From the NCBI RefSeq assembly GCF_002115755.1, contig NZ_JFKA01000013.1, positions 1 through 64,000 on the forward strand: a stretch of DNA of 64,000 nt, written 5' to 3'. Below, in pieces: positions 27,921-37,400 of the stretch (positions are counted from its first letter, which is position 1; the number at the start of each line of letters is the position of its first letter). Made by a program: the position numbers and the translations under genes. A model generated the notes under the pieces. That model ran no database searches. It saw nothing but the letters and a program-made list of their open reading frames with translations, and had not been told where the DNA came from. The DNA comes from Thalassospira mesophila (lineage in GTDB: Bacteria; Pseudomonadota; Alphaproteobacteria; Rhodospirillales; Thalassospiraceae).

Positions 27921-28514
27921 ATGGACATTGCCACCATTTTTTCCCTGGCACTATATGCTTTCGTGATGTCCATAACGCCGGGGCCAAACAATGTCATGTT
28001 GACATCATCGGGCCTGTTATTTGGTATTCGGCGTACGGTTCCGCATATTTTGGGTATTCCATTTGGCGTTACCCTGCAACTTTGTCTGACAGGCGCAGGG
28101 CTTGGCGCTGTCTTTGCCGTTGAACCACGATTGCAGCTGGTTTTAAAAATTTGCGGCACCTTTTATTTATTGTGGCTGGCCGTTAAACTTTGGCGCGCGG
28201 GCGAGTTAAAAGAACCCGGAGCCGCCCGACCGATTTCGTTTTTACAGGCGGCTGCATTTCAATTTATCAATCCCAAAGCATGGCTGATTGCGATTACAGT
28301 TATTGCCACATTTATTTCACCAGGGGATCATTACTGGCTTCAAATTGCGCTGGGATGCCTGGTTTTTACCATAACCGGCGTTCCCAGCATGGCGGTTTGG
28401 GCTATATTTGGATCAGCATTGAAAAGCATTTTACATGACCGCAAAAAACTGCGTCTGATTAACCGGACAATGGCCGGGATTGCAGCGCTGACGGCAGCGC
28501 TTTTCTGGGCATAA
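27921..28514 (+). CDS. LysE/RhtB-family amino-acid exporter
   Basis: A 197-residue membrane protein with five to six helices. The N-terminal SITPGPNNVMLTSSG and the central FINPKAWLIAIT are hallmarks of LysE/RhtB exporters, which remove amino acids or related compounds from the cytosol. I chose ATG 27921, with AAGGA just before it, over a longer frame. It stands alone after the rha operon. The exported compound cannot be deduced. Confidence 0.85.
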   Translation: MDIATIFSLALYAFVMSITPGPNNVMLTSSGLLFGIRRTVPHILGIPFGVTLQLCLTGAGLGAVFAVEPRLQLVLKICGTFYLLWLAVKLWRAGELKEPGAARPISFLQAAAFQFINPKAWLIAITVIATFISPGDHYWLQIALGCLVFTITGVPSMAVWAIFGSALKSILHDRKKLRLINRTMAGIAALTAALFWA

Positions 28515-28553
28515 AAGTGGTGCAAGACAATGTAACTGACCGACAGGAATAAA

Positions 28554-29306
28554 ATGAAAATAGCTGTAATTGCCGATATTCATGGAAATGCCCTGGCGCT
28601 GGAAACTGTCATTGCGGATATAAAGCACCGGGGCGGTGCCGACATTGTGGTGAACCTGGGAGATTGTGTATCTGGCCCGTTATGGCCGCGCGAAACCATG
28701 GAAATTTTACACCGGCTTGGCGCCATTACCGTGCGTGGCAACCATGACCGGCAGGTTGCCACCCTGCCCCTGGAAACAATGATCGCATCTGACAGCTATG
28801 CCGTGCAGGAAATAACAACGGCGGACAAAAACTGGCTGGGTGCGTTGCCACAAACCGTAATGCCCGTGCCCGGCATTTTTGCCTGCCATGCCACACCGAA
28901 CAATGATGCCACCTATTTGCTGGAACGCATTGAAAATGGCGGATTGGTACGTGATCACGAACCGGCAGTGTCGCAACGCCTGGGGTCGGTTAACGGTGCC
29001 AATATTGTGCTAACCGGTCACAGTCATCGCCCGGACCTATTGCGGACCAAAGGCGATATAACGATTATTAATCCCGGCTCTGTCGGGTGCCCGGCCTATA
29101 ACGACGACGCCCCGGCCCATGTATCAGAAAGCTGCAGCCCCCACGCACGTTATGCCATTATCGCCTTGTCGGAAAAGACCTCTATGCCAAACGTAGACTT
29201 TATTGCGGTGCCTTATGACCATGAAGAAGCGGCCCGGCGAGCAGCCGATAACGGACGAGAGGATTGGGCCCATGCCATTCGCACCGGTTATGCCACCCCG
29301 GCATGA
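28554..29306 (+). CDS. calcineurin-like metallophosphoesterase
   Basis: A 250-residue YfcE/MJ0936-type phosphoesterase. All metal-site motifs are present in order: ADIHGN, NLGDCVSGP, RGNHDR, FACHATP and LTGHSHRPD. It should hydrolyse a phosphodiester or phosphomonoester in the cytosol. GACAGGAAT precedes the start. It lies 39 bases after the LysE-type gene and converges on the peroxiredoxin gene with a single base between stops. Confidence 0.87.
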   Translation: MKIAVIADIHGNALALETVIADIKHRGGADIVVNLGDCVSGPLWPRETMEILHRLGAITVRGNHDRQVATLPLETMIASDSYAVQEITTADKNWLGALPQTVMPVPGIFACHATPNNDATYLLERIENGGLVRDHEPAVSQRLGSVNGANIVLTGHSHRPDLLRTKGDITIINPGSVGCPAYNDDAPAHVSESCSPHARYAIIALSEKTSMPNVDFIAVPYDHEEAARRAADNGREDWAHAIRTGYATPA

Positions 29307-29307
29307 C

Positions 29308-29865
29308 CTAATTCTGATCCAGCCATAAAAGAATTTCATCGGCATGGTTTTCGGGCACCGTAACCGGATAAAATACATGGCGAATAATGCCATCCCTGAT
29401 CGCCAGCGTTAAACGGCGCAGCAACGTCATGCCATCTACCTGGAAAACCGGCAATCGCAGTGCGGTTGCCAGTTCAAGGTTTTCATCACTTAAAACCGCA
29501 AACGGTAAATGCAGACGATTGACCATTTCAGCCTGATAGCCGGTTGACTGTGTGCTAAGGCCAACAACATCGGCCCCCTTTTGCTGTAATTCGCGGTAAT
29601 GATCGCGAAAGGCGCAGCTTTGCGGGGTACAACCGCGCGCGCCGGGGATAACATCCCAGTCCGTCGGGGCAGGTGTGTCGGGTGAACTGGTGCGCGGATA
29701 ACAATAAACAATCAACCAGCCGGGGCGAGTCACAGCAAAATCAAACCCGGTACCGTCAGTGGATGGCAGGGATACACCGGGCATCGCCATGCCAACCAAA
29801 TGGCGGCATTCATCATCGCCGGGTGTATCTGCGTGATCAGATTTCAGGTTATCGGCAATAGTCAT
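29308..29865 (-). CDS. peroxiredoxin (AhpC/TSA family, BCP-like)
   Basis: A 185-residue thiol peroxidase. GCTPQSCAFRDHY carries Cys79 and Cys84 with the C-x4-C spacing of the BCP/PrxQ subfamily, so a peroxidatic and a resolving Cys are both present. LIVYCYPRT before them is the usual thioredoxin-fold strand. The segment between (about residues 61-76) is a longer insert than usual. It reduces peroxides using thioredoxin. It is transcribed alone, away from the iron alcohol dehydrogenase gene. Confidence 0.8.
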   Translation of the reverse strand: MTIADNLKSDHADTPGDDECRHLVGMAMPGVSLPSTDGTGFDFAVTRPGWLIVYCYPRTSSPDTPAPTDWDVIPGARGCTPQSCAFRDHYRELQQKGADVVGLSTQSTGYQAEMVNRLHLPFAVLSDENLELATALRLPVFQVDGMTLLRRLTLAIRDGIIRHVFYPVTVPENHADEILLWLDQN

Positions 29866-30018
29866 TTATCAGCCTTTATCTTCATAGCGATCACGATCAA
29901 ACCGCGACAAAGTATAACCCGGCATTTGTTGCAACATATAATGGTTTAGGGTCAAATAGCGCAAAATGGCCGTCGGCAAAGCCTGCTGCCCAAAACATAT
30001 AAATATCAGGAGGGAATA

Positions 30019-31179
30019 ATGACCAGCAACGCGTTTGGTTTTACCACTGTGGCCGACATTTTTGTGGAATGGGGCGGATCAAAACAACTGGGTGCGTTGC
30101 TTGCAAGCCGTTTTGACGCGCGCCGGGCCTTGCTGATAACGGATCGTGGCCTGATTGACGCGGGCCTGATTGCACCGGTAGAAAAATCGCTCGTCGCGGC
30201 AGGATTTAACGTTACCCTTTTTGATCAAGTGGTTGCCGACCCACCCGAAGCAATTGTGCTGGGCTGTGCCGATATGGCGAAAACAAAACAGATCGATATT
30301 GTGATTGGCCTGGGCGGCGGATCGTCGCTTGATATTGCCAAGCTGGTCGCGGTTCTAATTACCAATGAACAACCGCTGACTGAAATGTATGGCATTGGCA
30401 ATGTTAAGGGAAACCGATTACCGCTGGCTTTGGTGCCGACCACTGCGGGTACCGGGTCAGAGGTAACAAATATTTCCATTATCACCACCGGAGAAACGAC
30501 CAAGATGGGTGTTGTTTCGCGCCAGCTTTACGGTGATTTTGTTTTGCTTGACGCGGAATTGACCGTGGGCTTGCCGCAAATTCACACCGCGGCCACCGGC
30601 ATTGATGCCATGGTACATGCCATTGAAGCCTATACATCCAAATTCAAAAAGAACCCGTTATCCGACGCGCTGGCCCGCGAAGCCCTTCGGTTGTTAAGCG
30701 ACAATCTGATCGCAGCTTGCAAGGACGGCACAAACCGTGCAGCGCGCGAAAAAATGTTGTTAGGCGCGATGCTGGCCGGGCAGGCATTTGCCAATTCGCC
30801 CGTCGCGGCGGTGCATGCCCTGGCCTATCCGCTGGGCGGGCATTACCATTTGCCCCACGGGCTGACCAATGCGCTGATGCTGGGACCGGTATTACGCTAT
30901 AACGCCAAAGTCGCCGCCCCGCTTTACGCCGAACTGGCCGATGTGATGGCAGTACCCGGAACGGGCAATGTTACAGCGCGATCAGATGCGTTTGTCGCCC
31001 ATATGCTGACGTTAATGGATGAAAGTGGCGCACCGCGACGATTACGCGATGTCAATGTGACAGACAACAGCCTGTCGATGCTGGCAAAAGATGCGATGAA
31101 ACAATCGCGCCTGCTGGTCAATAACCCGGTTGAAATTACCGAAGAAGATGCACTGGCACTATACCGCGAGGCATTTTAG
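30019..31179 (+). CDS. iron-containing alcohol dehydrogenase
   Basis: A 386-residue group III (Fe) alcohol dehydrogenase. The NAD site is IGLGGGSSLDIAK followed by PTTAGTGSEVT. Iron ligands lie in GIDAMVHAIEAY and AVHALAYPLGGHYHLPHG. The ribosome site GGAGGG is strong. A substrate such as acetaldehyde or lactaldehyde would fit either neighbour: ethanolamine ammonia-lyase yields acetaldehyde and rhamnose breakdown yields lactaldehyde. It faces eutC convergently, with a weak imperfect hairpin near 31203-31230 between them. Confidence 0.88.
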   Translation: MTSNAFGFTTVADIFVEWGGSKQLGALLASRFDARRALLITDRGLIDAGLIAPVEKSLVAAGFNVTLFDQVVADPPEAIVLGCADMAKTKQIDIVIGLGGGSSLDIAKLVAVLITNEQPLTEMYGIGNVKGNRLPLALVPTTAGTGSEVTNISIITTGETTKMGVVSRQLYGDFVLLDAELTVGLPQIHTAATGIDAMVHAIEAYTSKFKKNPLSDALAREALRLLSDNLIAACKDGTNRAAREKMLLGAMLAGQAFANSPVAAVHALAYPLGGHYHLPHGLTNALMLGPVLRYNAKVAAPLYAELADVMAVPGTGNVTARSDAFVAHMLTLMDESGAPRRLRDVNVTDNSLSMLAKDAMKQSRLLVNNPVEITEEDALALYREAF

Positions 31180-31238
31180 GCCGCCATTACCCCAAAGATA
31201 AAACCCCGACAGGTTATCACCGTGCCGGGGCTATGGGT

Positions 31239-32048
31239 TTATTCCGGTAAGGCAAGCGTGGTTTCGACCAGATTGCGGGCGGTAAAATTATCCTTGAGCT
31301 TTACACCCGAAAGGCTGTTTTTACGGCATTCGGTCATTAGATAAACCAGCTTGTGCGCGGCATCGCATACCGGGAAGCCCGCAGGGCGAATATTGGAAAT
31401 GCAATTGCGCTGGGCGTTGCTGCATCCCGGTTTGGGTGCAAAGGTTAGATACGCGCCCAGACTATCGGCACTGGAAAGGCCGGGACGTTCGCCGATTAAA
31501 ACCACGCTGATTTTGGCCTTCACCCGGCTGGCAATTTCGTCGCCTAGTGCCACCCGGCCCTGATGGGCCAAAATAACCGGGCCAATCGACCAGTCATCGC
31601 CCAAAAGTGCGATGGTCTGGCGGACCATATCGGCCCCGTTTTCGTGAACGGCACGCGCAGACAGCCCATCGGCCAAAATGAACACAACATCGGGTGACGT
31701 GTTGGCACCCGCATTGTTCGCGGCATCGAAAAGGCCGGTTTCGCTTTGCGCATTAAGTTTGCGGCCATAATCGGGGCGTTGCAAAAATTCTGCCCGGTTG
31801 GCAGCGCGCGATTGCACCGTGATAACCGGTAAATTCAACGGCGCCAGATTTCCCGCCACCATTGCCGCGTCAAACGGCATATGAACGGAATCACGCGCGC
31901 GGGCATGGGCCATTTGAAATTCCAGCAACTGACTGGTCGGCAGGCCATCGCCGACCCGGCCAAGACCGATGCGCGCACTGGTATGCACGCGCAGACGCGA
32001 CCATGGATCCAACCGGGGGACGTTGGGATTATCATCAGCCATGCTCAT
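31239..32048 (-). CDS. eutC: ethanolamine ammonia-lyase small subunit
   Basis: About 269 residues of EutC. Conserved stretches are DPWSRLRVHTSARIGLGR, DVVFILADGLSARAV, VVLIGERPGLSSADSLG and CSNAQRNCISNIRPAG. With EutB it forms the coenzyme-B12-dependent enzyme that splits ethanolamine into acetaldehyde and ammonia. ATG 32048 shares one base with the eutB stop (TAATG), so the subunits are translationally coupled. No eut shell, reactivase or aldehyde dehydrogenase gene is in the window. Confidence 0.94.
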   Translation of the reverse strand: MSMADDNPNVPRLDPWSRLRVHTSARIGLGRVGDGLPTSQLLEFQMAHARARDSVHMPFDAAMVAGNLAPLNLPVITVQSRAANRAEFLQRPDYGRKLNAQSETGLFDAANNAGANTSPDVVFILADGLSARAVHENGADMVRQTIALLGDDWSIGPVILAHQGRVALGDEIASRVKAKISVVLIGERPGLSSADSLGAYLTFAPKPGCSNAQRNCISNIRPAGFPVCDAAHKLVYLMTECRKNSLSGVKLKDNFTARNLVETTLALPE

Positions 32049-33478
32049 TATGCCGCCCCCGACCATGCCAGCAAATCCTGCGTCAGGCTGCCATCAAGTT
32101 TGGGGCGGGTGCGCCCGCTTTGATCAAAAATTTCCATTTTGCGCAGCCACTGGGCAAATTCGGGTGCTGGCTGTAAATTAAGGGCAGATCGTAAATACAT
32201 GGCATCATGAAAGCTGGTGCTTTGATAATTCAGCATGATGTCATCTGCGCCGGGCACGCCAATGACAAAGTTGGTGCCCGCCACGCCTAACAGGGTAAGC
32301 AAATTATCCATGTCATCCTGATCAGCTTCGGCGTGGTTGGTGTAACACACATCCACCCCCATCGGCACGCCTAACAGCTTGGCACAAAAATGGTCTTCCA
32401 GCCCGGCACGGGTAATTTGTTTGCCATCAAACAGATATTCCGGGCCAATAAAACCAACCACGGTGTTAACCAAAAGCGGCGAAAACGCCCGGGCAACGGC
32501 ATAGGCCCGTGTTTCAACGGTTTGCTGGTCCAGCCCTTCATGCGCATCGGCCGATAATGCTGCCCCCTGCCCGGTTTCAAAATACATCACATCCTTGCCA
32601 ACCGTACCGCGATTAAGCGACGACGCCGCCTGTTGGGCTTCGGCCAGCAACGCCAGATTAATGCCAAAGCTGTCATTGGCGGACTGGGTACCGGCGATGG
32701 ACTGAAACACCAGATCGACCGGGGCATTGCGGTTCATCGCCTCGATCGCGGTGGTAACATGGGATAAAACGCAGGACTGGGTCGGAATTTGCAGCCGTTC
32801 GCGGACATCATCAATCAGTTTTAAAAGTTCGATCATGGCATCGGGGCTATCAGTCGCCGGGTTAATGCCAATAACGGCATCGCCTGCCCCGTGCATCAAC
32901 CCATCGAGAATAGAGGCCGCCACCCCGGCAGGATCATCGGTGGGATGGTTGGGTTGCAAACGAACGCCCAGATGGCCTTCCAGACCGATGGTGTTGCGAA
33001 ACGAGGTAACAACCCGGCATTTGCGGGCAACGGCGATCAAATCCTGATTGCGCATTAATTTGCTAACCGCTGCCACCATTTCCGGGGTCAGGCCAGGTGC
33101 CAAGGCCTTAAGTGTGGCCGGGGTTGCATCATCGGATAACAGCCAGTTGCGAAAATCGCCCACGGTGAGCGACGATACCACCATAAACGCTGTATAATCG
33201 TGGCTATCCATGATCAGGCGCGTGACTTCATCACGTTCGTAAGGCACCAGTGCTTCGGACAGGAAACGTTTTAAGGGGATATCGGCCAGCGCATAGCGCG
33301 CAGCGACCCGTTCTTCGTCGGTTTCGGCGGCAAGGCCTGCCAGCAAATCGCCCGAGCGCAGCGGGCTTGCCTTGGCTAGCACCGTTTTCAAATCAGGAAA
33401 TGTAAACCGGTTAAAACCGGTGCCGGATGCAGAATGCAAGATTGCAGCCTCCTGATGATATCGGACGTTTTGCGGCAT
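32048..33478 (-). CDS. eutB: ethanolamine ammonia-lyase large subunit
   Basis: A 476-residue TIM-barrel catalytic subunit that aligns by eye along most of E. coli EutB. Landmarks are LRSGDLLAGLAA, NQDLIAVARKC, MYFETGQGAALSADAHEG with the active-site Glu, VGFIGPEYLF, and CYTNHAEADQDDMDNLL. It has about 20 extra N-terminal residues compared with E. coli. It lies upstream of eutC in a two-gene operon with a 160-base spacer before the next minus-strand terminator. No ethanolamine permease gene is adjacent. Confidence 0.95.
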   Translation of the reverse strand: MPQNVRYHQEAAILHSASGTGFNRFTFPDLKTVLAKASPLRSGDLLAGLAAETDEERVAARYALADIPLKRFLSEALVPYERDEVTRLIMDSHDYTAFMVVSSLTVGDFRNWLLSDDATPATLKALAPGLTPEMVAAVSKLMRNQDLIAVARKCRVVTSFRNTIGLEGHLGVRLQPNHPTDDPAGVAASILDGLMHGAGDAVIGINPATDSPDAMIELLKLIDDVRERLQIPTQSCVLSHVTTAIEAMNRNAPVDLVFQSIAGTQSANDSFGINLALLAEAQQAASSLNRGTVGKDVMYFETGQGAALSADAHEGLDQQTVETRAYAVARAFSPLLVNTVVGFIGPEYLFDGKQITRAGLEDHFCAKLLGVPMGVDVCYTNHAEADQDDMDNLLTLLGVAGTNFVIGVPGADDIMLNYQSTSFHDAMYLRSALNLQPAPEFAQWLRKMEIFDQSGRTRPKLDGSLTQDLLAWSGAA

Positions 33479-33637
33479 GGTTAAGACCGCCGCAGATATA
33501 AAGATTTCAATTCTATCAAAAGAATGATGCCGGGCTTTGCACCGCGCCGGAATGGACTATCTGGTACAAACACTTGTGTTAAAAATTCAGCAGTTTGAAA
33601 TCAAACCAACAATATGATTATAAAACAGGCAGGGCCT

Positions 33638-33684
33638 TAAAAAACCGGTCCCGGCAATGGCAAATACCGCCATGCCGGGACCGG
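33638..33684 (-). terminator. intrinsic terminator of the TRAP/aldolase operon
   Basis: Read on the minus strand, CCGGTCCCGGCA pairs with TGCCGGGACCGG in a long stem whose inner part (TGGC/GCCA) can extend it. It is followed by TTTTTTAAGG. It lies just after the binding-protein stop at the end of the operon. Confidence 0.85.
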
Positions 33685-33691
33685 CAACGTT

Positions 33692-34675
33692 TTATTTAGC
33701 GGCGAATTTGGCGAGAATTTCGTCAGCACGCGAACCGGTTTTTGCTTTCCAGTCATCGATTACCGGCTGTGACGCAGATGAAAGGGTTTGGGCAAAATCA
33801 GCATCAACCTTTTCAATCACAGTCATGCCGTGCGAGCGCAATTCGTCATATTTGGCGGCCTGATTTTGGCGAATTTGGGTGGCGCGCCATTCGGTGGCTT
33901 CTTCACCGGCCTGCATCACGGCTTTTTGCAGTTCCGGCGGCAGGGAATTGTAAACGTCCATGTTCATGTGAACAAAGGTCAGCGGCATGGCATAATTGAT
34001 CTGGGTGAAAACGCTGGTGTAATCCCAGAAATTGGCAGCGGCCCCGCCGTCAACCCCGGTCAGCACGGCCGAGATAGAACCGGTTGCCAACTGCGGCACC
34101 ACGTCGGACCACGAAATTTGCAGCGGCGATGCACCAAGGGCATCGAGCACGCGGGTGCCGGTGGCATCATAGGTGCGAATGCGCAGGTTTTTCAAATCGG
34201 CCTGTGATTTAATTTCGCTTTCCGCCCAGATCCCCGACGGATCGATCCAGCCTGCGTGGATTAGTTTCTGGTCGTATTTTTCGAATACTTTTTCGTAATA
34301 AGGCCGGGCGATTTCCCACAATTTACGCACATCGTCAAAATCCTTGGCGACGAAGGGCAGCGAGCTTAGCAAAAAGATCGGATCGACACCGGCCAGCGTG
34401 CCGCTAACCGTGGTGGCAATCGGCAATGCGCCATCGGCCACTGCGAAAAGATGGTCTTTTTCGCGAAAGCCGAGTGCGGCACCGGAATGAATGGTAATAG
34501 CGATTTTACCACCCGACAGTTCCTTCAGCCGGTCAGCAAAGAAAACGTCGGTTTTGGTGTTGATGGAATTGGGGCCATATTCGGTGGACTGGTCCCAGTT
34601 ATATTCGGCGGCCTGTGCCTGGCCCAGACATAACGGGACAAACGCAACAGCAGCGAACAGCATTGATTTGATCAT
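33692..34675 (-). CDS. TRAP transporter solute-binding protein
   Basis: About 327 residues with a signal peptide ending at AQAAEY. The mature protein is DctP-like (FFADRLKELSGGKIAI, LKNLRIRTYDATGTRV, TGVDGGAAANFWDY), though from a different branch than the other two in this window. I chose the start MIKSMLFAAV, since GGAGG lies 8 bases before it and inside the longer frame. It is the last gene of the operon after DctQ and DctM, the reverse of the usual P-Q-M order. Confidence 0.88.
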   Translation of the reverse strand: MIKSMLFAAVAFVPLCLGQAQAAEYNWDQSTEYGPNSINTKTDVFFADRLKELSGGKIAITIHSGAALGFREKDHLFAVADGALPIATTVSGTLAGVDPIFLLSSLPFVAKDFDDVRKLWEIARPYYEKVFEKYDQKLIHAGWIDPSGIWAESEIKSQADLKNLRIRTYDATGTRVLDALGASPLQISWSDVVPQLATGSISAVLTGVDGGAAANFWDYTSVFTQINYAMPLTFVHMNMDVYNSLPPELQKAVMQAGEEATEWRATQIRQNQAAKYDELRSHGMTVIEKVDADFAQTLSSASQPVIDDWKAKTGSRADEILAKFAAK

Positions 34676-34693
34676 TTTTGAAGCCTCCATTTT

Positions 34694-36034
34694 TTAATTA
34701 AAGAGCGTATTTGGCAGATACATGACGATTTCCGGGATGAAGTAGAAAATCGCCACGCATAGACACATCAGAAAGCAGAACGGCAGGGCATAAAGCGCCA
34801 TGCGCGAGATCGGCACACCGGAAATTGAATGGATAATCATAAGGTTAAAGCCAACCGGCGGGGTGATTTGGCCAACCTCGACCATGATCACGAGATAAAT
34901 CCCAAACCAGATCGGATCGATGCCAAGCCCCTGCACGATGGAAAACAGGATTGGCAGGGTCATCACAATGATGGAAACACCATCGAGGATCATGCCGAGG
35001 AACAGGAAGAACACCGAGGTCAGCAAGATGAACTGGCCAGGCGAAATGTCTGATCCGACGATATAATTGGCAAGTTCGATCGGGATATGCAGATAACCAA
35101 GGGCGGTAGAAATCAGCGATGCCGCAATCACCACGGTAAAAATCATGATGCTGGTGTGCAGGGTGCTCATCAGGGAGGACTGAAACACTTCCCATGTCAG
35201 CGCACGGGTAACCGCGGTTAACACCAGCACGCAAACCATGCCGATACCAGCAGCCTCAGACGGGGTTGCCAGACCGGTATAGATCGAGCCCAGAACCAGA
35301 CCGACAATCAGCATGATCGGCGCCAGATCCTGCAGGCTGTTCCACAGGGTATAGCGTTCGGTCGGTTCCTCAGCCGGGGCAACTTCGCGATATTGCGGTG
35401 ACCCCGGCGCGTTCTGGTCGCCCGAAATCAGGCAGCGAATGGCAACGTATGCCGAAAACATAATGGCGATAAAAATACCGGGCAGGATACCGGCAGCAAA
35501 CAACCGGTCAATCGGCACCTCGGCCAAAACACCATAAACAATCATGACAATGGACGGCGGAATAAGCAGGCCCAAGCTGCCCGACCCGGCCAATGAGCCC
35601 AGCACCAGACTTTCGCGGTAATTTTTATTGCCCAGTTCGGTAATGGTGATTTTACCGACCGTGGCCGTGGTTGCGGCACTGGACCCGCAAATGGCCGAAA
35701 ACAACGTGCAGCCAAAGACATTGGAATGGATTAATCCACCTGGCAACCGCCCGACAATGGGGGCCAGGCCGCGAAAAATGCGCATCGAAATATCGGTTTT
35801 AAGGATCAGTTCACCAATCCAGATAAACAAGGGAATGGCGGAGAGTTCCCACGACCCGGCGCTGCGCAAAATGATCGAGCCAAAAATATTCATGACCCGG
35901 TCAAGCGGCATGTGGCCCAGAAACATCAGCGAACCTGCCGCGACCAGAATAAGGCCGACATAAATCCAGATGCCCGATGCAAGAACCAGTAGAATGGCGG
36001 CCAGAACAACCGCGGCAGATGTTAACGGGTCCAA
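34694..36034 (-). CDS. TRAP transporter large permease (DctM type)
   Basis: A 446-residue membrane protein with about 12 helices. Typical motifs are FGCTLFSAICGSSAATTATV, GSLGLLIPPSIVMIVYGVLA and LGMILDGVSIIVMTLPI, then GQITPPVGFNLM near the end. It lies 28 bases after the small permease gene and 18 bases before the binding-protein gene. It moves the still unknown acid substrate across the inner membrane. Confidence 0.93.
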   Translation of the reverse strand: MDPLTSAAVVLAAILLVLASGIWIYVGLILVAAGSLMFLGHMPLDRVMNIFGSIILRSAGSWELSAIPLFIWIGELILKTDISMRIFRGLAPIVGRLPGGLIHSNVFGCTLFSAICGSSAATTATVGKITITELGNKNYRESLVLGSLAGSGSLGLLIPPSIVMIVYGVLAEVPIDRLFAAGILPGIFIAIMFSAYVAIRCLISGDQNAPGSPQYREVAPAEEPTERYTLWNSLQDLAPIMLIVGLVLGSIYTGLATPSEAAGIGMVCVLVLTAVTRALTWEVFQSSLMSTLHTSIMIFTVVIAASLISTALGYLHIPIELANYIVGSDISPGQFILLTSVFFLFLGMILDGVSIIVMTLPILFSIVQGLGIDPIWFGIYLVIMVEVGQITPPVGFNLMIIHSISGVPISRMALYALPFCFLMCLCVAIFYFIPEIVMYLPNTLFN

Positions 36035-36062
36035 TTTAACCTCACCTGAAGCATTGGCTTTT

Positions 36063-36578
36063 TTAAGCCTTTAGTGATTTTTCGGTATGTACCAGCACGT
36101 TGACCGCCAGCCGCAGGATGTAAAACCCGAGGCCAAGAATGATCAGCGATTGCGGTATCCACAGCGGCGTTTCGGAAAAACTGGAACTGGTAATTCCAAA
36201 GCGCAGATTGCGGGTGAAAATGTTGTAAAGCGCGCCAAATAACAAAAGACAGGCCGCCAACGCCGCCAGATTGGCAAAGGCATCGGCGATTTCGCGCCCG
36301 CGTGGTCCCAGAATGTTTTTAAGCAGGTTCACGCGGATCAACCGGTCTTCGGTGTGGCTTGCGGCAAGGGCGAGAAAAATCATCGCGCCCAACGCATAAC
36401 CCACAAATTCTTCCAAAACGAAGGTCGATGTATCGAAGAACGCGCGCAGCACAATTTCCAGCGCGATATGGCACAGCATATAAACAATCAATGCCGCCGA
36501 AACCCACGATAACCAGCGCCCCAGCCGGGTCATGCCCCCGTCAAGACGCGCAATGAAAGACGTGCTTTTTTCCGTCAT
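36063..36578 (-). CDS. TRAP transporter small permease (DctQ type)
   Basis: A 171-residue protein with four membrane helices and the family segment TFVLEEFVGYALGAMIFLA. Start and the aldolase stop overlap (ATGA), so it is coupled to that enzyme gene. Confidence 0.87.
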   Translation of the reverse strand: MTEKSTSFIARLDGGMTRLGRWLSWVSAALIVYMLCHIALEIVLRAFFDTSTFVLEEFVGYALGAMIFLALAASHTEDRLIRVNLLKNILGPRGREIADAFANLAALAACLLLFGALYNIFTRNLRFGITSSSFSETPLWIPQSLIILGLGFYILRLAVNVLVHTEKSLKA

Positions 36579-37312
36579 TTTCCAGATATCTCGTTCATGT
36601 CGTTCATGGCCGTTTTCAGCCCCTGAAATATCGCGCCGTGCTCCATAATCAAAACGGAATATCCGGCACCGTTATTATGGGCGAACGCCTTTTCTTCGGG
36701 GCTCCATGCGGGCAACGCCCAAACCTTGCCGCTGGCTGTGGCGGCCGCGGCCACCTTGGCGAGATCGTCAAAGTCGCCCGGTTTACGCGAATAGGCACCC
36801 CGTTCGCGACGCAGTGACAAATCTGACGGACCAACAAAAACACCATCCACGGTGGGCAAGGACAAAATGCCTTCGATTTCTTCAATCGCGCCGTGATCTT
36901 CGATCATGGGATAACAACGGGTTTTGGTATCCTGGGTGGCAACCCATTCGTCATTAAACCCGGTATAGGACGATGTGCGCCCGCCAGCAAAGCTTCTGTC
37001 ACCCAAGGGCGGGAATTTGGCAAAGGCACAAATTTCTTCGGCGTGGGCCTTGCTAAGGATATGGGGGATAACAACCGCATCCGCCCCAAAATCAAGCGCT
37101 TGCTGGATTGGACCGCGTTCGGGGCCCAGCACCTTTGCCAGCACTTCAAAGCCAATGGCCTTTAAAAACGGGATCAAGCGTTCAAGGTCCTGCAAGTCGA
37201 ACGAACCATGTTCGATATCAAGAATAATAAACTCGTACCCGGCAAGCCGTGCCATTTCGGCGGCAGCAAAATTGGGCGATGACATCCAGAAACCGTATTT
37301 GGAAGCGTTCAT
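36575..37312 (-). CDS. HpcH/HpaI-family class II aldolase
   Basis: A 245-residue TIM-barrel aldolase. Family marks are FIILDIEHGSFD, LGPERGPIQQALDFGADAV, YPMIEDHGAIEEIEG and VDGVFVGPSDLSL, with the metal-binding Glu and Asp. Such enzymes cleave or form 4-hydroxy-2-oxo acids such as 4-hydroxy-2-oxoheptanedioate or 2-keto-3-deoxy-L-rhamnonate, releasing pyruvate and an aldehyde. It is embedded in a TRAP operon behind an amidase. The import substrate may therefore be an amide or hydroxy-acid that ends as a 2-keto-3-deoxy acid. Confidence 0.87.
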   Translation of the reverse strand: MNASKYGFWMSSPNFAAAEMARLAGYEFIILDIEHGSFDLQDLERLIPFLKAIGFEVLAKVLGPERGPIQQALDFGADAVVIPHILSKAHAEEICAFAKFPPLGDRSFAGGRTSSYTGFNDEWVATQDTKTRCYPMIEDHGAIEEIEGILSLPTVDGVFVGPSDLSLRRERGAYSRKPGDFDDLAKVAAAATASGKVWALPAWSPEEKAFAHNNGAGYSVLIMEHGAIFQGLKTAMNDMNEISGK

Positions 37313-37400
37313 TGCAGGACCTTTTTTATATCGTCAAATGGTGGCGTGAGGGCGTTTGAAAGACGTAACGGTGCGCCCGGCATGGACGCACCGGTGGGGG

